Assembly (NCBI GenBank): GCA_910575245.1
Contig: CAJTEN010000002.1
Location: forward strand, 83,185-147,184
DNA: 64,000 nt
From: Clostridia bacterium
Lineage (GTDB): Bacteria; Bacillota; Clostridia; Lachnospirales; Lachnospiraceae
Direction: 5' to 3'
Shown here: piece after piece, positions 52,555 to 61,713 of the stretch
How the letters are laid out: each line of letters starts with the position of its first letter
Numbering within the stretch: position 1 is the first letter of the stretch
Translations under genes and position numbers: made by a program
The notes under the pieces: model-generated
What the model was told of the DNA's origin: nothing
The model's input: only the letters and a program-made list of their open reading frames with translations
The model's database searches: none

Positions 52555-52639
52555 TTCTATTTTATGAACGGAGTAAGTCATGCTAATGCATGTTAGATAC
52601 CCATTATCACAATCACAACTGAATAAGTAACACAGCGTC

Positions 52640-52675
52640 AGAGCGTATAGAAACAATCAAAAGTCTATGCGCTCT
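52640..52675. repeat. Hairpin in the DUF2500-ZIP gap
   Basis: AGAGCGTATAGA and TCTATGCGCTCT pair over 12 positions with one G-T pair and a 12-nt loop. No T run follows, so it is not a standard terminator. Confidence 0.5.
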
Positions 52676-52789
52676 AATAAGGACTTACACCTTTTTACGT
52701 TGATCAAATTCCGTTTTCATAATTTATGCATATGATAATACAGTGTGTAGGATATTAGTATTGATAAAACAGAAAGGTCAGGTAGAGAT

Positions 52790-53566
52790 ATGCAGCTTGC
52801 GTTAGGATTGTTGATTCCCTTTGCCGGGACTACACTGGGGTCGGCAATGGTCTTCTGTATGAGAAGAGAAATGAATAAGAAGCTGGAGAAGATGCTGCTG
52901 GGTTTCGCTGCCGGGGTGATGATCGCTGCCTCCGTGTGGTCACTGCTGATTCCGGCGATCGATATGGCCGAAGAACAGGGGAAGATCGCCTGGATTCCGG
53001 CGGCTGTCGGGTTCCTTGGCGGTGTTGCGTTCCTGCTGGGGCTGGACAGTCTGATTCCACATCTGCATCTGGAAAGTACGGAGCCGGAAGGGCTGGAAGC
53101 GAATTTAAAAAAAACAACTATGCTTGTCCTTGCGGTGACGCTGCATAATATTCCGGAAGGTATGTCCGTGGGCGTCACTTTTGCGGGCGCATTGCTGGGG
53201 AATACCGGCATTACCATGGCGGGCGCTTTCACGCTGGCGGTGGGAATCGCCATACAGAATTTTCCGGAGGGCGCGATTATTTCCATGCCGCTTAGAAGCG
53301 AAGGGATGAGCAGGATGCGGTCCTTTGTCTATGGAGCCTTGTCGGGCATTGTGGAGCCGATTGCCGCGGCACTCACGATTCTGCTTGCGGAACAGATCGT
53401 TCCGGCACTTTCTTATATGCTCTCTTTCGCGGCAGGCGCCATGATCTATGTGGTGGTGGAAGAACTGGTTCCGGAGTCACAGGCGGGAGAGCACAGCAAT
53501 ATCGGAACTATCGGCGTGGCAGTCGGGTTTGTGCTTATGATGGTGCTTGATGTGGCGTTGGGGTAG
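52790..53566 (+). CDS. ZIP-family divalent metal transporter
   Basis: A 258-residue protein with eight predicted membrane segments. The two metal-binding motifs of ZIP proteins are intact: HNIPEGMSVG (about residue 120) and QNFPEGAIISMPLR (about 158). Imports zinc or another divalent ion; related to ZupT/GufA. Single-gene unit with AGAAAGGTC upstream. Confidence 0.92.
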   Translation: MQLALGLLIPFAGTTLGSAMVFCMRREMNKKLEKMLLGFAAGVMIAASVWSLLIPAIDMAEEQGKIAWIPAAVGFLGGVAFLLGLDSLIPHLHLESTEPEGLEANLKKTTMLVLAVTLHNIPEGMSVGVTFAGALLGNTGITMAGAFTLAVGIAIQNFPEGAIISMPLRSEGMSRMRSFVYGALSGIVEPIAAALTILLAEQIVPALSYMLSFAAGAMIYVVVEELVPESQAGEHSNIGTIGVAVGFVLMMVLDVALG

Positions 53567-53622
53567 GAGAAGATGCTGTTGTTTCGGAAGGATGAAATTT
53601 GACAAGAGGAGAAGACAGGACG

Positions 53623-54936
53623 ATGAACAAGAACGGTTTTGCGGTGACGCCGCCCATGGGGTGGAACAGTTATGATTACTATGATACGACGGTAAATGAA
53701 GAACAGGTCAGGGCGAATGCGGATTACATGGCGGCCCGCCTGAAGGAATTCGGATGGGAGTACGTGGTGATAGACATTGAGTGGTATTGTAATGATGCGG
53801 GAACACTCAGAGACAGATTCCAGTATATTCCCTTCGGAGATATTGAGATGGATGCTTACGGCAGACTGCAGCCTGCGCCGGACAGATTTCCCTCTTCGGC
53901 AGGAGGAAAGGGATTCGGGCCGCTGGCGGATTATGTGCACAGTCTGGGGCTGAAATTCGGTATCCATATCATGCGGGGCATCCCGCGTAAGGCGGCAGAA
54001 CAGCATTGCCCGGTTCTGGGAGCGGCAGAGACGGCAGACAGGATAGCGGATCCGTCTTCTATCTGTATCTGGAATCCGGATATGTACGGTGTGCGGGGAA
54101 CCGCGGACGGACAGGCTTATTATGACTCGCTGCTTGCCATGTATGCGCAGTGGGGCGTGGATTTTATTAAATGTGATGATATCTGCGACAGCAGATTATA
54201 CAGAGAGGAACTCTTCTCGGGGTGGGAGGAGACCAGGATGATCCACCGCGCGATCGAGAAGTGCGGCAGGCCCATCGTCTTAAGTCTCTCACCAGGACCG
54301 GCCCATATCGACAGGGCGTGGGAGTATTGCAGGTATGCGAATATGTGGCGGATTACCGATGACTTCTGGGATGACTGGAAGCTTCTGAAAGCCATGTTTG
54401 TCCGTTGCGAGATGTGGCAGGATCACGTGCGGGAAGGCTGTTTTCCCGACTGTGACATGCTGCCCGTGGGGAAGCTGGGGAAGGGATTCGGTAAAGGGGA
54501 GTGGGACAGCCGCTTTACGAAGGAAGAGCAGAAGACCATGATGACACTCTGGTGTATGTTCCGCTCTCCGCTTATGATCGGTGCGGAACTGACACTGATG
54601 GATGACTGGACATTGTCCCTGCTGACGAACCGGGATGTACTTGCATTGATGAAACAGACCTGCAGAGGAACACAGCTGGTACGTACGGAGGATTATGCGG
54701 TCTGGAAGAATAAGGAGGAAGCTTCCGGCAGGGTCTGTGTGGCACTGTTTAATCTCAGCGACGAGGAGAAGCTTCTCTTCGTCGGACTGGATGAATTGGG
54801 AGAGGACGGCCTGACGGAAGAGGATGCCGTTTTGTATGAACTCTGGGAGAAGCAGGAGAGCAGAACCTCGTCCGGCAGGATTGAGGTACAGGTACCTGCC
54901 CATGGAGTGCGTGTTTACAGGGTAATTGAAAGATGA
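53623..54936 (+). CDS. Alpha-galactosidase, GH27 family
   Basis: A 437-residue cytoplasmic enzyme. The barrel begins PPMGWNSYDYYDT and continues with VVIDIEWY, FGIHIMRGIPR, the nucleophile region VDFIKCDDICD (Asp185) and RITDDFWDDW carrying the probable acid/base. A C-terminal beta domain follows. It cleaves alpha-linked galactose. I start at ATG 53623 (GAGGAG upstream) rather than 53599. No transporter adjoins; substrates may come through the importers at 1.6 or 24.6 kb. Confidence 0.92.
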   Translation: MNKNGFAVTPPMGWNSYDYYDTTVNEEQVRANADYMAARLKEFGWEYVVIDIEWYCNDAGTLRDRFQYIPFGDIEMDAYGRLQPAPDRFPSSAGGKGFGPLADYVHSLGLKFGIHIMRGIPRKAAEQHCPVLGAAETADRIADPSSICIWNPDMYGVRGTADGQAYYDSLLAMYAQWGVDFIKCDDICDSRLYREELFSGWEETRMIHRAIEKCGRPIVLSLSPGPAHIDRAWEYCRYANMWRITDDFWDDWKLLKAMFVRCEMWQDHVREGCFPDCDMLPVGKLGKGFGKGEWDSRFTKEEQKTMMTLWCMFRSPLMIGAELTLMDDWTLSLLTNRDVLALMKQTCRGTQLVRTEDYAVWKNKEEASGRVCVALFNLSDEEKLLFVGLDELGEDGLTEEDAVLYELWEKQESRTSSGRIEVQVPAHGVRVYRVIER

Positions 54937-54946
54937 GTCTCTCTCT

Positions 54947-55009
54947 TTGAAAGCAATCCTTAATGTATTGGGTGTGAATCTTACGGATATTGATAAGATA
55001 AAAGAGTAA
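54947..55009 (+). pseudogene. 20-codon relic of the small-protein family of 795-977
   Basis: TTG AAA GCA ... GAG TAA encodes LKAILNVLGVNLTDIDKIKE and a stop. It aligns without gaps to the C-terminus of the 60-residue protein at 795 (11 of 20 identical, same last three residues). No start or upstream coding remains because the GH27 gene ends 11 nt earlier, so this is a truncated paralogue. Confidence 0.7.
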
Positions 55010-55045
55010 TTAGCGGTTCCTCTCACCGGATATAGGGAATACAGG

Positions 55046-55079
55046 GTGTAAAGTCTGTCAAAATGTTCAGGCTTTACAC
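55046..55079 (+). terminator. Terminator-like hairpin, twin of 35775-35807
   Basis: GTGTAAAG (55046-55053) and CTTTACAC (55072-55079), perfect 8-bp stem followed by TTTCTACG. Arms are identical to the terminator at 35775 although the loops differ. Confidence 0.6.
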
Positions 55080-55177
55080 TTTCTACGTTGTTCATCTTCT
55101 GTACAATTCCTCAGTTTTGTGCTATTTTAGATATGACAAAGAAATCTTAACGAAATCTTAGCGCTGAGGGATGTCAA

Positions 55178-55975
55178 ATGAGTATATTATCGAAGATAGG
55201 CATTTTTATTGCCATCATTATTGTTTCCAATTATCTGGTCAGCATTGTTTTCCGGTACATATCGAAGAAGACGAAGGCAGTGCATCTCCGTTTTTCAAAA
55301 TGTGCAATCAATGTGGTGATAGATATTATCGCGTTCTACAGCCTGGCACAGCAGTTTGAGCTGACCAGGGATATCAGTAAGGTCCTGCTGCAGAGCGGTT
55401 CGCTGATCCTGGCCATAGCGACCTTTGCCGCACAACAGGCGCTGGGCAATGTGATCAGCGGTATCTCGCTGTCCGTGTCGAAGCCTTACAATGTGGACGA
55501 GAAGATCAGGGTGATCCAGGGTGGGACCGTGATTGCGGAGGGACTTGTGAAGGATGTTACACTGCGGCATACGCTGATCTATCAGTTCAACGGGGAGACC
55601 TGCATCGTACCGAACTCGGTTATGGATTCGGCAGTCGTTATCAATACGAATTTCACGGAAAATATAGGCAATTATGTGGAGATAGAGATCGGCTATGGTG
55701 CGGATATGGAGAAAGCGGTCGCTATTATGCGGGAAATATGTGTGGGACATGAGCTGACGCTGAATACAGAGGCAAACGCGGTCACGGCGAGCGGGTATAC
55801 GCAGAACGGTGTTATTCTGAAGACGATCATATGGACACAGAATCTGAATGACAGTTTCAAGGCATGCAGCGATATCAGAATCGCGCTGGTAAGGGAATTT
55901 AGTAAGAACGACATTGAGATACCTTATCAGACGGTGACGATATCCAATTATAAACCGGCGGGAGAAGCACATTAG
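55178..55975 (+). CDS. Small-conductance mechanosensitive channel (MscS family)
   Basis: A 265-residue channel: membrane segments near 5-25 and 45-65, then a pore helix region (IATFAAQQALGNVISGISLS), beta domain (VDEKIRVIQGGTVIAEGLVK, LRHTLIYQFNGETCIVPNS) and C-terminal domain. Opens on membrane tension to release solutes. GAGGGAT precedes the ATG. Confidence 0.93.
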   Translation: MSILSKIGIFIAIIIVSNYLVSIVFRYISKKTKAVHLRFSKCAINVVIDIIAFYSLAQQFELTRDISKVLLQSGSLILAIATFAAQQALGNVISGISLSVSKPYNVDEKIRVIQGGTVIAEGLVKDVTLRHTLIYQFNGETCIVPNSVMDSAVVINTNFTENIGNYVEIEIGYGADMEKAVAIMREICVGHELTLNTEANAVTASGYTQNGVILKTIIWTQNLNDSFKACSDIRIALVREFSKNDIEIPYQTVTISNYKPAGEAH

Positions 55976-56048
55976 AAAGCAGTATGGTTTCCGATGTAAG
56001 CAGCTGTACCCTGCCGCACAGAAGAAGATACAGAAACGGAGAACAGGA

Positions 56049-57413
56049 ATGAATCAAAAGAACGATCTAACACAGGGAAGCGTGGGGCGAAATCTGGTCT
56101 CATTCGTCCTGCCTTACCTTTTATCCAGCTTTATGCAGACTTTCTATGGGATGGCGGATCTTTTCGTGGTGGGGCTTTATAACGGGTCAGAGACCACTAC
56201 GGCGGTATCCATCGGCAGTCAGGTGATGCATATGCTGACGGTCATTATCATAGGGTTTGCCATGGGAACTACGGTGCAGATCGGACAGAGTGCAGGCGCG
56301 AAGGATGAGAAGGCAGCAGCAGATACGGTGGGAACGTCAGCCGTATTTTTTTCTGGGTTTGCAGCGGTGGTGACGGCGGTGCTTCTTCTGTGTACGGCGC
56401 CGATTGCTAAAGTTATGTTAACTCCTGCAGAGGCAGCGGCGGAGACGAAGACGTATTTGGCGATTTGTTTTGCGGGGATCCCTTTCATTACAGCCTACAA
56501 TGTGATCAGTGGTATTTTCCGGGGATCGGGGGATTCCAGAAGACCCATGTATTTCGTAGCAGTGGCCTGTGTGACTAATATCGTGCTGGATTTCGTGTTC
56601 ATTGGGGCATGCGGTCTGGGCGCAGCCGGTGCCGCGTTGGGTACGGTTTGCGGACAGGCTGTGAGTGTGGCGGTGTCCTTTATGGTGATACGCAGGCAGA
56701 ATCTCGGATTCCGTGTGGGCAGGCAGAACCTTCGTGCCGACAGAGAGATGACTGGCAGGATCCTGAAAGTGGGAACACCTATAGCCATGCAGGACGGACT
56801 GATTCAGGTGGCGTTTATCGTAATCACCGTGATCGCCAACAGCCGGGGACTGACCGTCTCAGCGGCAGTCGGAATCGTGGAGAAGCTGATTGGCTTCCTG
56901 TTTCTGGTGCCCTCTGCCTTTCTGTCGGCAATCTCCACGGTCACGGCACAGAATATGGGGGCAGGCAAGCCGGAACGGGCAAGGAGATCCCTGTATTACA
57001 GCCTGTTGATCACAGTGAGCTGGGGGCTTTTCTGCGCTTTATATAATCAATTCCTGCCCCATACCCTGGTGGGGCTTTTTACAAGAGACGGGGCTGTATT
57101 GGCGGCAGGATGTGAGTATTTGCGTTCTTACGCTTTTGACTGTGCGTTTGCGGCGGTTCATTTCTGTTTCAGCGGTTATTTCTGCGGGGATCAGAAATCC
57201 ATGGTTTCCTTTATCCATAATATAACAGCAATTATACTCGTGCGCATTCCGGGGGCATGGCTGGCCAGCAGGTTCTTTCCAGATACTCTCTACCCGATGG
57301 GGTGGGCGGCGCCGCTTGGGTCGCTGCTGTCGGCGCTGATTTGCATTGGTTTCTATGTGTATTACAGGAGAAGAGAGAAGCCAAATACTGAACTGTTACC
57401 AGGGCAGAACTGA
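56049..57413 (+). CDS. MATE-family efflux pump
   Basis: A 454-residue protein with 12 membrane segments (NLVSFVLPYLLSSFMQTFYG, MADLFVVGLYNG, IAMQDGLIQVAFIVI). Third MATE gene of the window. Its last codons (NTELLPGQN) are formed by the dispersed motif whose complement is GTAACAGTTCAG (57388-57399), suggesting that a repeat inserted at, and now supplies, the 3' end. Confidence 0.92.
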   Translation: MNQKNDLTQGSVGRNLVSFVLPYLLSSFMQTFYGMADLFVVGLYNGSETTTAVSIGSQVMHMLTVIIIGFAMGTTVQIGQSAGAKDEKAAADTVGTSAVFFSGFAAVVTAVLLLCTAPIAKVMLTPAEAAAETKTYLAICFAGIPFITAYNVISGIFRGSGDSRRPMYFVAVACVTNIVLDFVFIGACGLGAAGAALGTVCGQAVSVAVSFMVIRRQNLGFRVGRQNLRADREMTGRILKVGTPIAMQDGLIQVAFIVITVIANSRGLTVSAAVGIVEKLIGFLFLVPSAFLSAISTVTAQNMGAGKPERARRSLYYSLLITVSWGLFCALYNQFLPHTLVGLFTRDGAVLAAGCEYLRSYAFDCAFAAVHFCFSGYFCGDQKSMVSFIHNITAIILVRIPGAWLASRFFPDTLYPMGWAAPLGSLLSALICIGFYVYYRRREKPNTELLPGQN

Positions 57414-57429
57414 TTCAGAAATCAAAGTC

Positions 57430-57458
57430 TGGACGATCCAAATGGATTCTTGTATAAT
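57430..57458 (+). promoter_or_regulatory. Sigma-A-type promoter of the chemoreceptor
   Basis: TGGACG (57430-57435), 17-nt spacer, TATAAT (57453-57458). Confidence 0.6.
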
Positions 57459-57486
57459 ATCCTGTATGATGGCTTAGGAGGGCTAC

Positions 57487-58767
57487 ATGATGAAAACAAT
57501 TAAAGGAAGACTGCTTATTACAGTTTCAACGGCAGCATTTATTATTCTTTTTATCGGTGTGACAGCAGGCGCCGCACTTGTCGGTAAAGCAGACGTGGGG
57601 AGTGCGGCCGGAGCAGGAATCCTGATCGGTGTGGCCGGTACGGTTTTGATTGGTCTGAGTGTGTATTCTGTTTCCTGCAAGGTTCTGTCTCCGCTGGCAG
57701 AATTGAAACAGTTTGCTGCGGGTAATTTCAGCGAAGCGGGTACGGCTGACAGCAAGATGCCGGTTGCAGACGGATTTAAGGATGAGACGGAAGAGATCAT
57801 GAATGCGACGAAGGCTGTTAGGCAGCGTATCAAAAGCACTATTACCGGAACTAACGGGGAAGCGCGAAACATTGCCGAGACTGCCTCTGCGGCATACAGT
57901 GAGATGGCGGATCTGAATAACAGGATTGACGAGATGGATCAGGTAATGGAAGGATTGAGCGGGAAGGTAAAAGAAGCGGCGGAGGTGACACAGGAGATCA
58001 GTGATGCCAGCAGTGAGATTGGTACGGTGGTGGATGACGTATCCTGTAAGGCTTCCGAATCGGCGGATGCGTCCAGTGATATTAACAGACGTGCCGAGAA
58101 GCTGTATAAAAGTACGGTGGATTCCCAGCGTCAGGCATTGGCTATCTATCATAATACGGAAGGGGAACTGGAACGGGCGCTGCGGGAAGTGGAGAAGATT
58201 GAGATCATCAAGAATCTTTCCCGGGAGATCGGCGGAATAGCGGGAAAGACGAATCTGATAGCCTTGAATGCGTCAATCGAGGCGGCCAGGGCAGGGGAAG
58301 CGGGCAGAGGCTTCGAAGTAGTTGCGGAAGAAATCAGGAGTCTTGCGGAGAATTCCCAGATGACGGTAGATAAGATCCAGAAAGTCATTGACGAGGTAGT
58401 GGGCTCTGTTATGAAACTGAAAGACAGTTCCGGCAGGCTGCTGGAGTTTGTGAAAGACCAGGTAATGAGTGACTATGACAATATGGTCAGGACCGCGGAG
58501 CAGTATCAGAAGGATGCTTTTTTCTTTGACGGGATAGCAACTGATCTGGGTGCTTCCGCGGAGGAGATGGGTGCCTCCATCGAGGAGATGCTGGCTTCTT
58601 TGCAGTCAGTCTCATCCTTGAATAATGTGATCGTGGATGAGGTGAGTCATGTGGCCGATGCTATGCAGAACACGAATGTGGGTTCTGAAGAGATTCTGCG
58701 CAAGATGGCGATCATGGAGAGAAGCAGCCGTTCTTTGCAGGAGATTGCTTCAAACTTTCAGGTATAA
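57487..58767 (+). CDS. Methyl-accepting chemotaxis-type protein lacking a sensor domain
   Basis: A 426-residue protein. Two membrane segments (about 8-30 and 38-60) are joined by only a few residues, so there is no extracellular ligand domain. A HAMP-like linker and the cytoplasmic signalling domain follow, including the hairpin [20 protein letters not shown] and [15 protein letters not shown]. It could pass on signals from the membrane or a partner protein. No other chemotaxis or flagellar genes are in the window. Ends KASNFQV-like without a CheR pentapeptide. Confidence 0.9.
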   Translation: MMKTIKGRLLITVSTAAFIILFIGVTAGAALVGKADVGSAAGAGILIGVAGTVLIGLSVYSVSCKVLSPLAELKQFAAGNFSEAGTADSKMPVADGFKDETEEIMNATKAVRQRIKSTITGTNGEARNIAETASAAYSEMADLNNRIDEMDQVMEGLSGKVKEAAEVTQEISDASSEIGTVVDDVSCKASESADASSDINRRAEKLYKSTVDSQRQALAIYHNTEGELERALREVEKIEIIKNLSREIGGIAGKTNLIALNASIEAARAGEAGRGFEVVAEEIRSLAENSQMTVDKIQKVIDEVVGSVMKLKDSSGRLLEFVKDQVMSDYDNMVRTAEQYQKDAFFFDGIATDLGASAEEMGASIEEMLASLQSVSSLNNVIVDEVSHVADAMQNTNVGSEEILRKMAIMERSSRSLQEIASNFQV

Positions 58768-58801
58768 AAGGACGAAAGTCTGCGCAGTGGTTCTGAGCAT
58801 G

Positions 58802-60097
58802 TTAATCGCGGATACATTTCCTCAGACAGAACAGCGCCAGCACATTAGGCAGTACCATCAGGGCGTTGATCAGATCGGTGCTTTCCCAGACAAGCTGCAT
58901 GGGGATGATGGCTCCCAGATAGATCATGATGATGTAGAGAAACTTATAGAGCGGAATACCTTTGTTTCCCGCAAGGTATTCCGTTGCTTTTTCACCGAAA
59001 TAAGACCAGCCGATCAGTGTGGTCACGGCGAAGGCGCCCAGCGAGACAGTCAGGAAAGCATCTCCCACGTAAGGCAGATGTGCGAAAGCGGCGGCTGTCA
59101 GTCCCGTTTCGGGTACATCAGCGACTGAGGAGGGATCATAGAGCATGTTGGAGATGATGACCAGCCCTGTGACAAGGCACATGACAACGGTATCCCAGAA
59201 GACAGCTGTCATGGAGACATAGGCCTGTATGCGCGGATCTTCGGTGTGGGATGCGGCGGCAGCGATGGAAGAGGTTCCGATTCCCGCCTCATTGGTAAAA
59301 AGGCCTCGGGCGATTCCGTAGCGCAGGGCATGCTGGATGACGGCTCCGGCCGCACCGCCTGCGGCAGAGCGGAATGAGAAGGCATCCCTGAGAATCAGCA
59401 GGCACGCGGAGGGCAGCACATTGTGATAGAGAATCAACAGAAGCAGGCATCCGAAGAGATAGACAAAGCTGATGGCTGGTACCATACGTTCGCAAATATT
59501 GGCAATGCTCTTCACACCGCCCAGGATCACGGTTCCGGTCAGAAGGGCGAGGACAACGCCTGTCAGATGGGGAGACAGATGGAAAGATGCCTCTGCCGCC
59601 TGGGTGAAAGAGTTAGCCTGGGTGGTACAGCCTGCGCTGAAGGCGGCAATCAGGGTGCAGAGAGCGTAGATGCCGCCTAAATATTTGTTATGCAAACCAT
59701 TTTTTAATACATACATGGGGCCGCCCACATAGTTGCCGTCTGAGTTGCGGCTGCGGAACAGGACACTTAGATAGCATTCACTGTAGGCGGTGGCCATTCC
59801 CAGAACGCCGGTGATCCAGCACCAGAAGATGGCGCCCGGGCCGCCCAACGCCACGGCGGTGGAGACACCTATAATATTGCCGGTGCCCAGTGTGGCGGCA
59901 AGTGTGGTTGCCAGGGCGGAGAAGGGCGACAGATTCTGGCCGGTATTATCTGCTTTGCCGAGAGAGAGTCTGAGCGCATAGAGAAGATTACGCTGCGGAA
60001 AACGAAGCCTGACAGTGAAATAAATATGTGTTCCCATCAGAAGTATCAAAAGCGGAAATCCCCAGAGGAAATCATTGAGTCGGTTGAGAAGAGCCAT
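58802..60097 (-). CDS. Sodium:alanine symporter (AGCS family)
   Basis: A 431-residue membrane protein with about 10-11 segments. Family motifs GTGNIIGVSTAVALGGPGAI, NEAGIGTSSIAAAASHTEDP and GWSYFGEKATEYL are present. Imports alanine or glycine with Na+. Converges on the chemoreceptor gene with a 34-nt gap; divergent from the gene at 60264 with a 166-nt promoter region. Confidence 0.93.
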   Translation of the reverse strand: MALLNRLNDFLWGFPLLILLMGTHIYFTVRLRFPQRNLLYALRLSLGKADNTGQNLSPFSALATTLAATLGTGNIIGVSTAVALGGPGAIFWCWITGVLGMATAYSECYLSVLFRSRNSDGNYVGGPMYVLKNGLHNKYLGGIYALCTLIAAFSAGCTTQANSFTQAAEASFHLSPHLTGVVLALLTGTVILGGVKSIANICERMVPAISFVYLFGCLLLLILYHNVLPSACLLILRDAFSFRSAAGGAAGAVIQHALRYGIARGLFTNEAGIGTSSIAAAASHTEDPRIQAYVSMTAVFWDTVVMCLVTGLVIISNMLYDPSSVADVPETGLTAAAFAHLPYVGDAFLTVSLGAFAVTTLIGWSYFGEKATEYLAGNKGIPLYKFLYIIMIYLGAIIPMQLVWESTDLINALMVLPNVLALFCLRKCIRD

Positions 60098-60263
60098 GGC
60101 GGTACCGGATCCTTATATCTGTTCTCTTTATTATATCGATGAGGAGAGGGAAAAAGAACCGTTATGGATAAAACGCTTTCGGATGAAAAGGCTGTGTGAA
60201 TTATGGGACGAATATGATACACTGTTAGGAAATGGCAGATAATAGAAAGGCAGGAGAGGCTGT

Positions 60264-60647
60264 ATGAAAGAACGGGTATACCAGTGGGCACAGGCGTTGT
60301 GTTCCTGTGCGGGTGAAGGAGAAGAGTTTCTGAAAGATTTCTGGGAGATGCTTACACAGTCGGAAGGCGTATACCGGGAATTCGAATATTATCTGGAGCA
60401 TCAGACATTTCTATGCGAATATAAGATAGCCGGGTACAGCGTGGTGGATATTATGGTATGGCAGATCGACCATTTCAAGGCCAATCTGGACCGGAGCAAG
60501 AGCGGCAATGCATACACCGGCGGACGCAGTGGCGACAGGATGCTTCTGATGGCCTTCCACACCATGCTTAAGATGGAACAGGAGCCGGAGGGATATGCAG
60601 TCTTGATGCAGACCGAAACGGGGACGGATTACTCCGGCAAATATTAA
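60264..60647 (+). CDS. Unknown protein, first gene of the nucleoid-protein operon
   Basis: A 127-residue soluble protein with many aromatic residues (EGEEFLKDFWEML, REFEYYLEHQTFLCEYKIAG, VDIMVWQIDHFK). No signal peptide. GGCAGGAGAGG precedes the ATG. Family not recognised. It lies 25 nt before the nucleoid-associated protein gene, so the three genes 60264-62877 are probably one operon. Confidence 0.75.
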   Translation: MKERVYQWAQALCSCAGEGEEFLKDFWEMLTQSEGVYREFEYYLEHQTFLCEYKIAGYSVVDIMVWQIDHFKANLDRSKSGNAYTGGRSGDRMLLMAFHTMLKMEQEPEGYAVLMQTETGTDYSGKY

Positions 60648-60672
60648 GACTTAAAAAGGGATAAAAGGATCA

Positions 60673-61698
60673 ATGAACAAAGAAGATATCAGGATTAAGA
60701 ATGTAATCATACATATCATGGATTCCACGATCGGGATGCCGGTTCTGTCGGACACGGAACTGGAGTATGGTTCCGAGATTGCTGAATTCCTGAAAGAGCA
60801 TATCGCCAGAATCAGTTCGGGGGATGATGCCAAAGAGTGCCGGTTTTATAAAGAAGAGTCGGAAATCTACCAGATGCTGAATGCTTATTCGGATGAGGAG
60901 TTCGTGGCGGTCAGTAAGGATATCGCTTCCCTGCTTTATGAGATTATGAACAGCAATATCGATATACCGCCGGCGGATCTTATGGTGGTTCGATTCCGGG
61001 AGGGGGAGGAAGAATATCTGGCTCTGCTGAAGATGAATTATAAAACCTTCTATACACACAGGACGATGGCATCGGAAGACGGGGAGAGTAACCGTAATGA
61101 GATCATCCGCCACAAATCAATACTGCCCTCGGAGAGTCAGCGGCTGACGGAGGCAGCCATCATTCGGCTGAGCGATCTTTCGCTGCAGGTGATTGAGAAG
61201 AAATATGAGGTAAACGGGGAAAAGACGAATTACTTTTCCTTCCTGTTTCTGAAATGCAGCGCACATATGTCCCACAAATCCAAACTTGCTATCGTGAGCC
61301 GTGCCGTGGAGAGTGTGCAGAAGGAAGGATTCGATGAGACGGAGCGGTTTGAGAAACAGATGCGCGCCAAGAGCATTATCCAGGAGGAGATAGAAGAGAA
61401 GGGCGGTTTCGTGGTGGAGGAACTGGCTGACAGAATATTTGAGGAGGAACCGGAATTAAAAGTAGCTTTTCAGGATAAGATGGAAAAGTATGATATGGTG
61501 AAAGAGGAGATACAGCCGCAGAGCGAAAACACGGTGCGGAAGTATCAGAGCCAGCATTTATACACAGACACCGGGATTGAGATCAAGATTCCCATGGAAC
61601 AGTATAAGAATCCGCGCAGTGTGGAATTTATCACCAATCCTGACGGTACGATATCGGTATTGATTAAGAATATAGAGCATCTGGAGGCCAGATTATAA
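60673..61698 (+). CDS. Nucleoid-associated protein (NdpA/YejK-like)
   Basis: A 341-residue protein whose first half (IRIKNVIIHIMDSTIGMPVL, LMVVRFREGEEEYLALLKMN, KTFYTHRT) matches Firmicute nucleoid-associated proteins related to NdpA/YejK. These bind DNA or act in chromosome organisation; details are poorly known. Cytoplasmic, no membrane segment. The C-terminal VSVLIKNIEHLEARL-type tail is a conserved strand-helix end. Confidence 0.85.
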   Translation: MNKEDIRIKNVIIHIMDSTIGMPVLSDTELEYGSEIAEFLKEHIARISSGDDAKECRFYKEESEIYQMLNAYSDEEFVAVSKDIASLLYEIMNSNIDIPPADLMVVRFREGEEEYLALLKMNYKTFYTHRTMASEDGESNRNEIIRHKSILPSESQRLTEAAIIRLSDLSLQVIEKKYEVNGEKTNYFSFLFLKCSAHMSHKSKLAIVSRAVESVQKEGFDETERFEKQMRAKSIIQEEIEEKGGFVVEELADRIFEEEPELKVAFQDKMEKYDMVKEEIQPQSENTVRKYQSQHLYTDTGIEIKIPMEQYKNPRSVEFITNPDGTISVLIKNIEHLEARL

Positions 61699-61713
61699 GC
61701 GAGGTAAAGGTCT

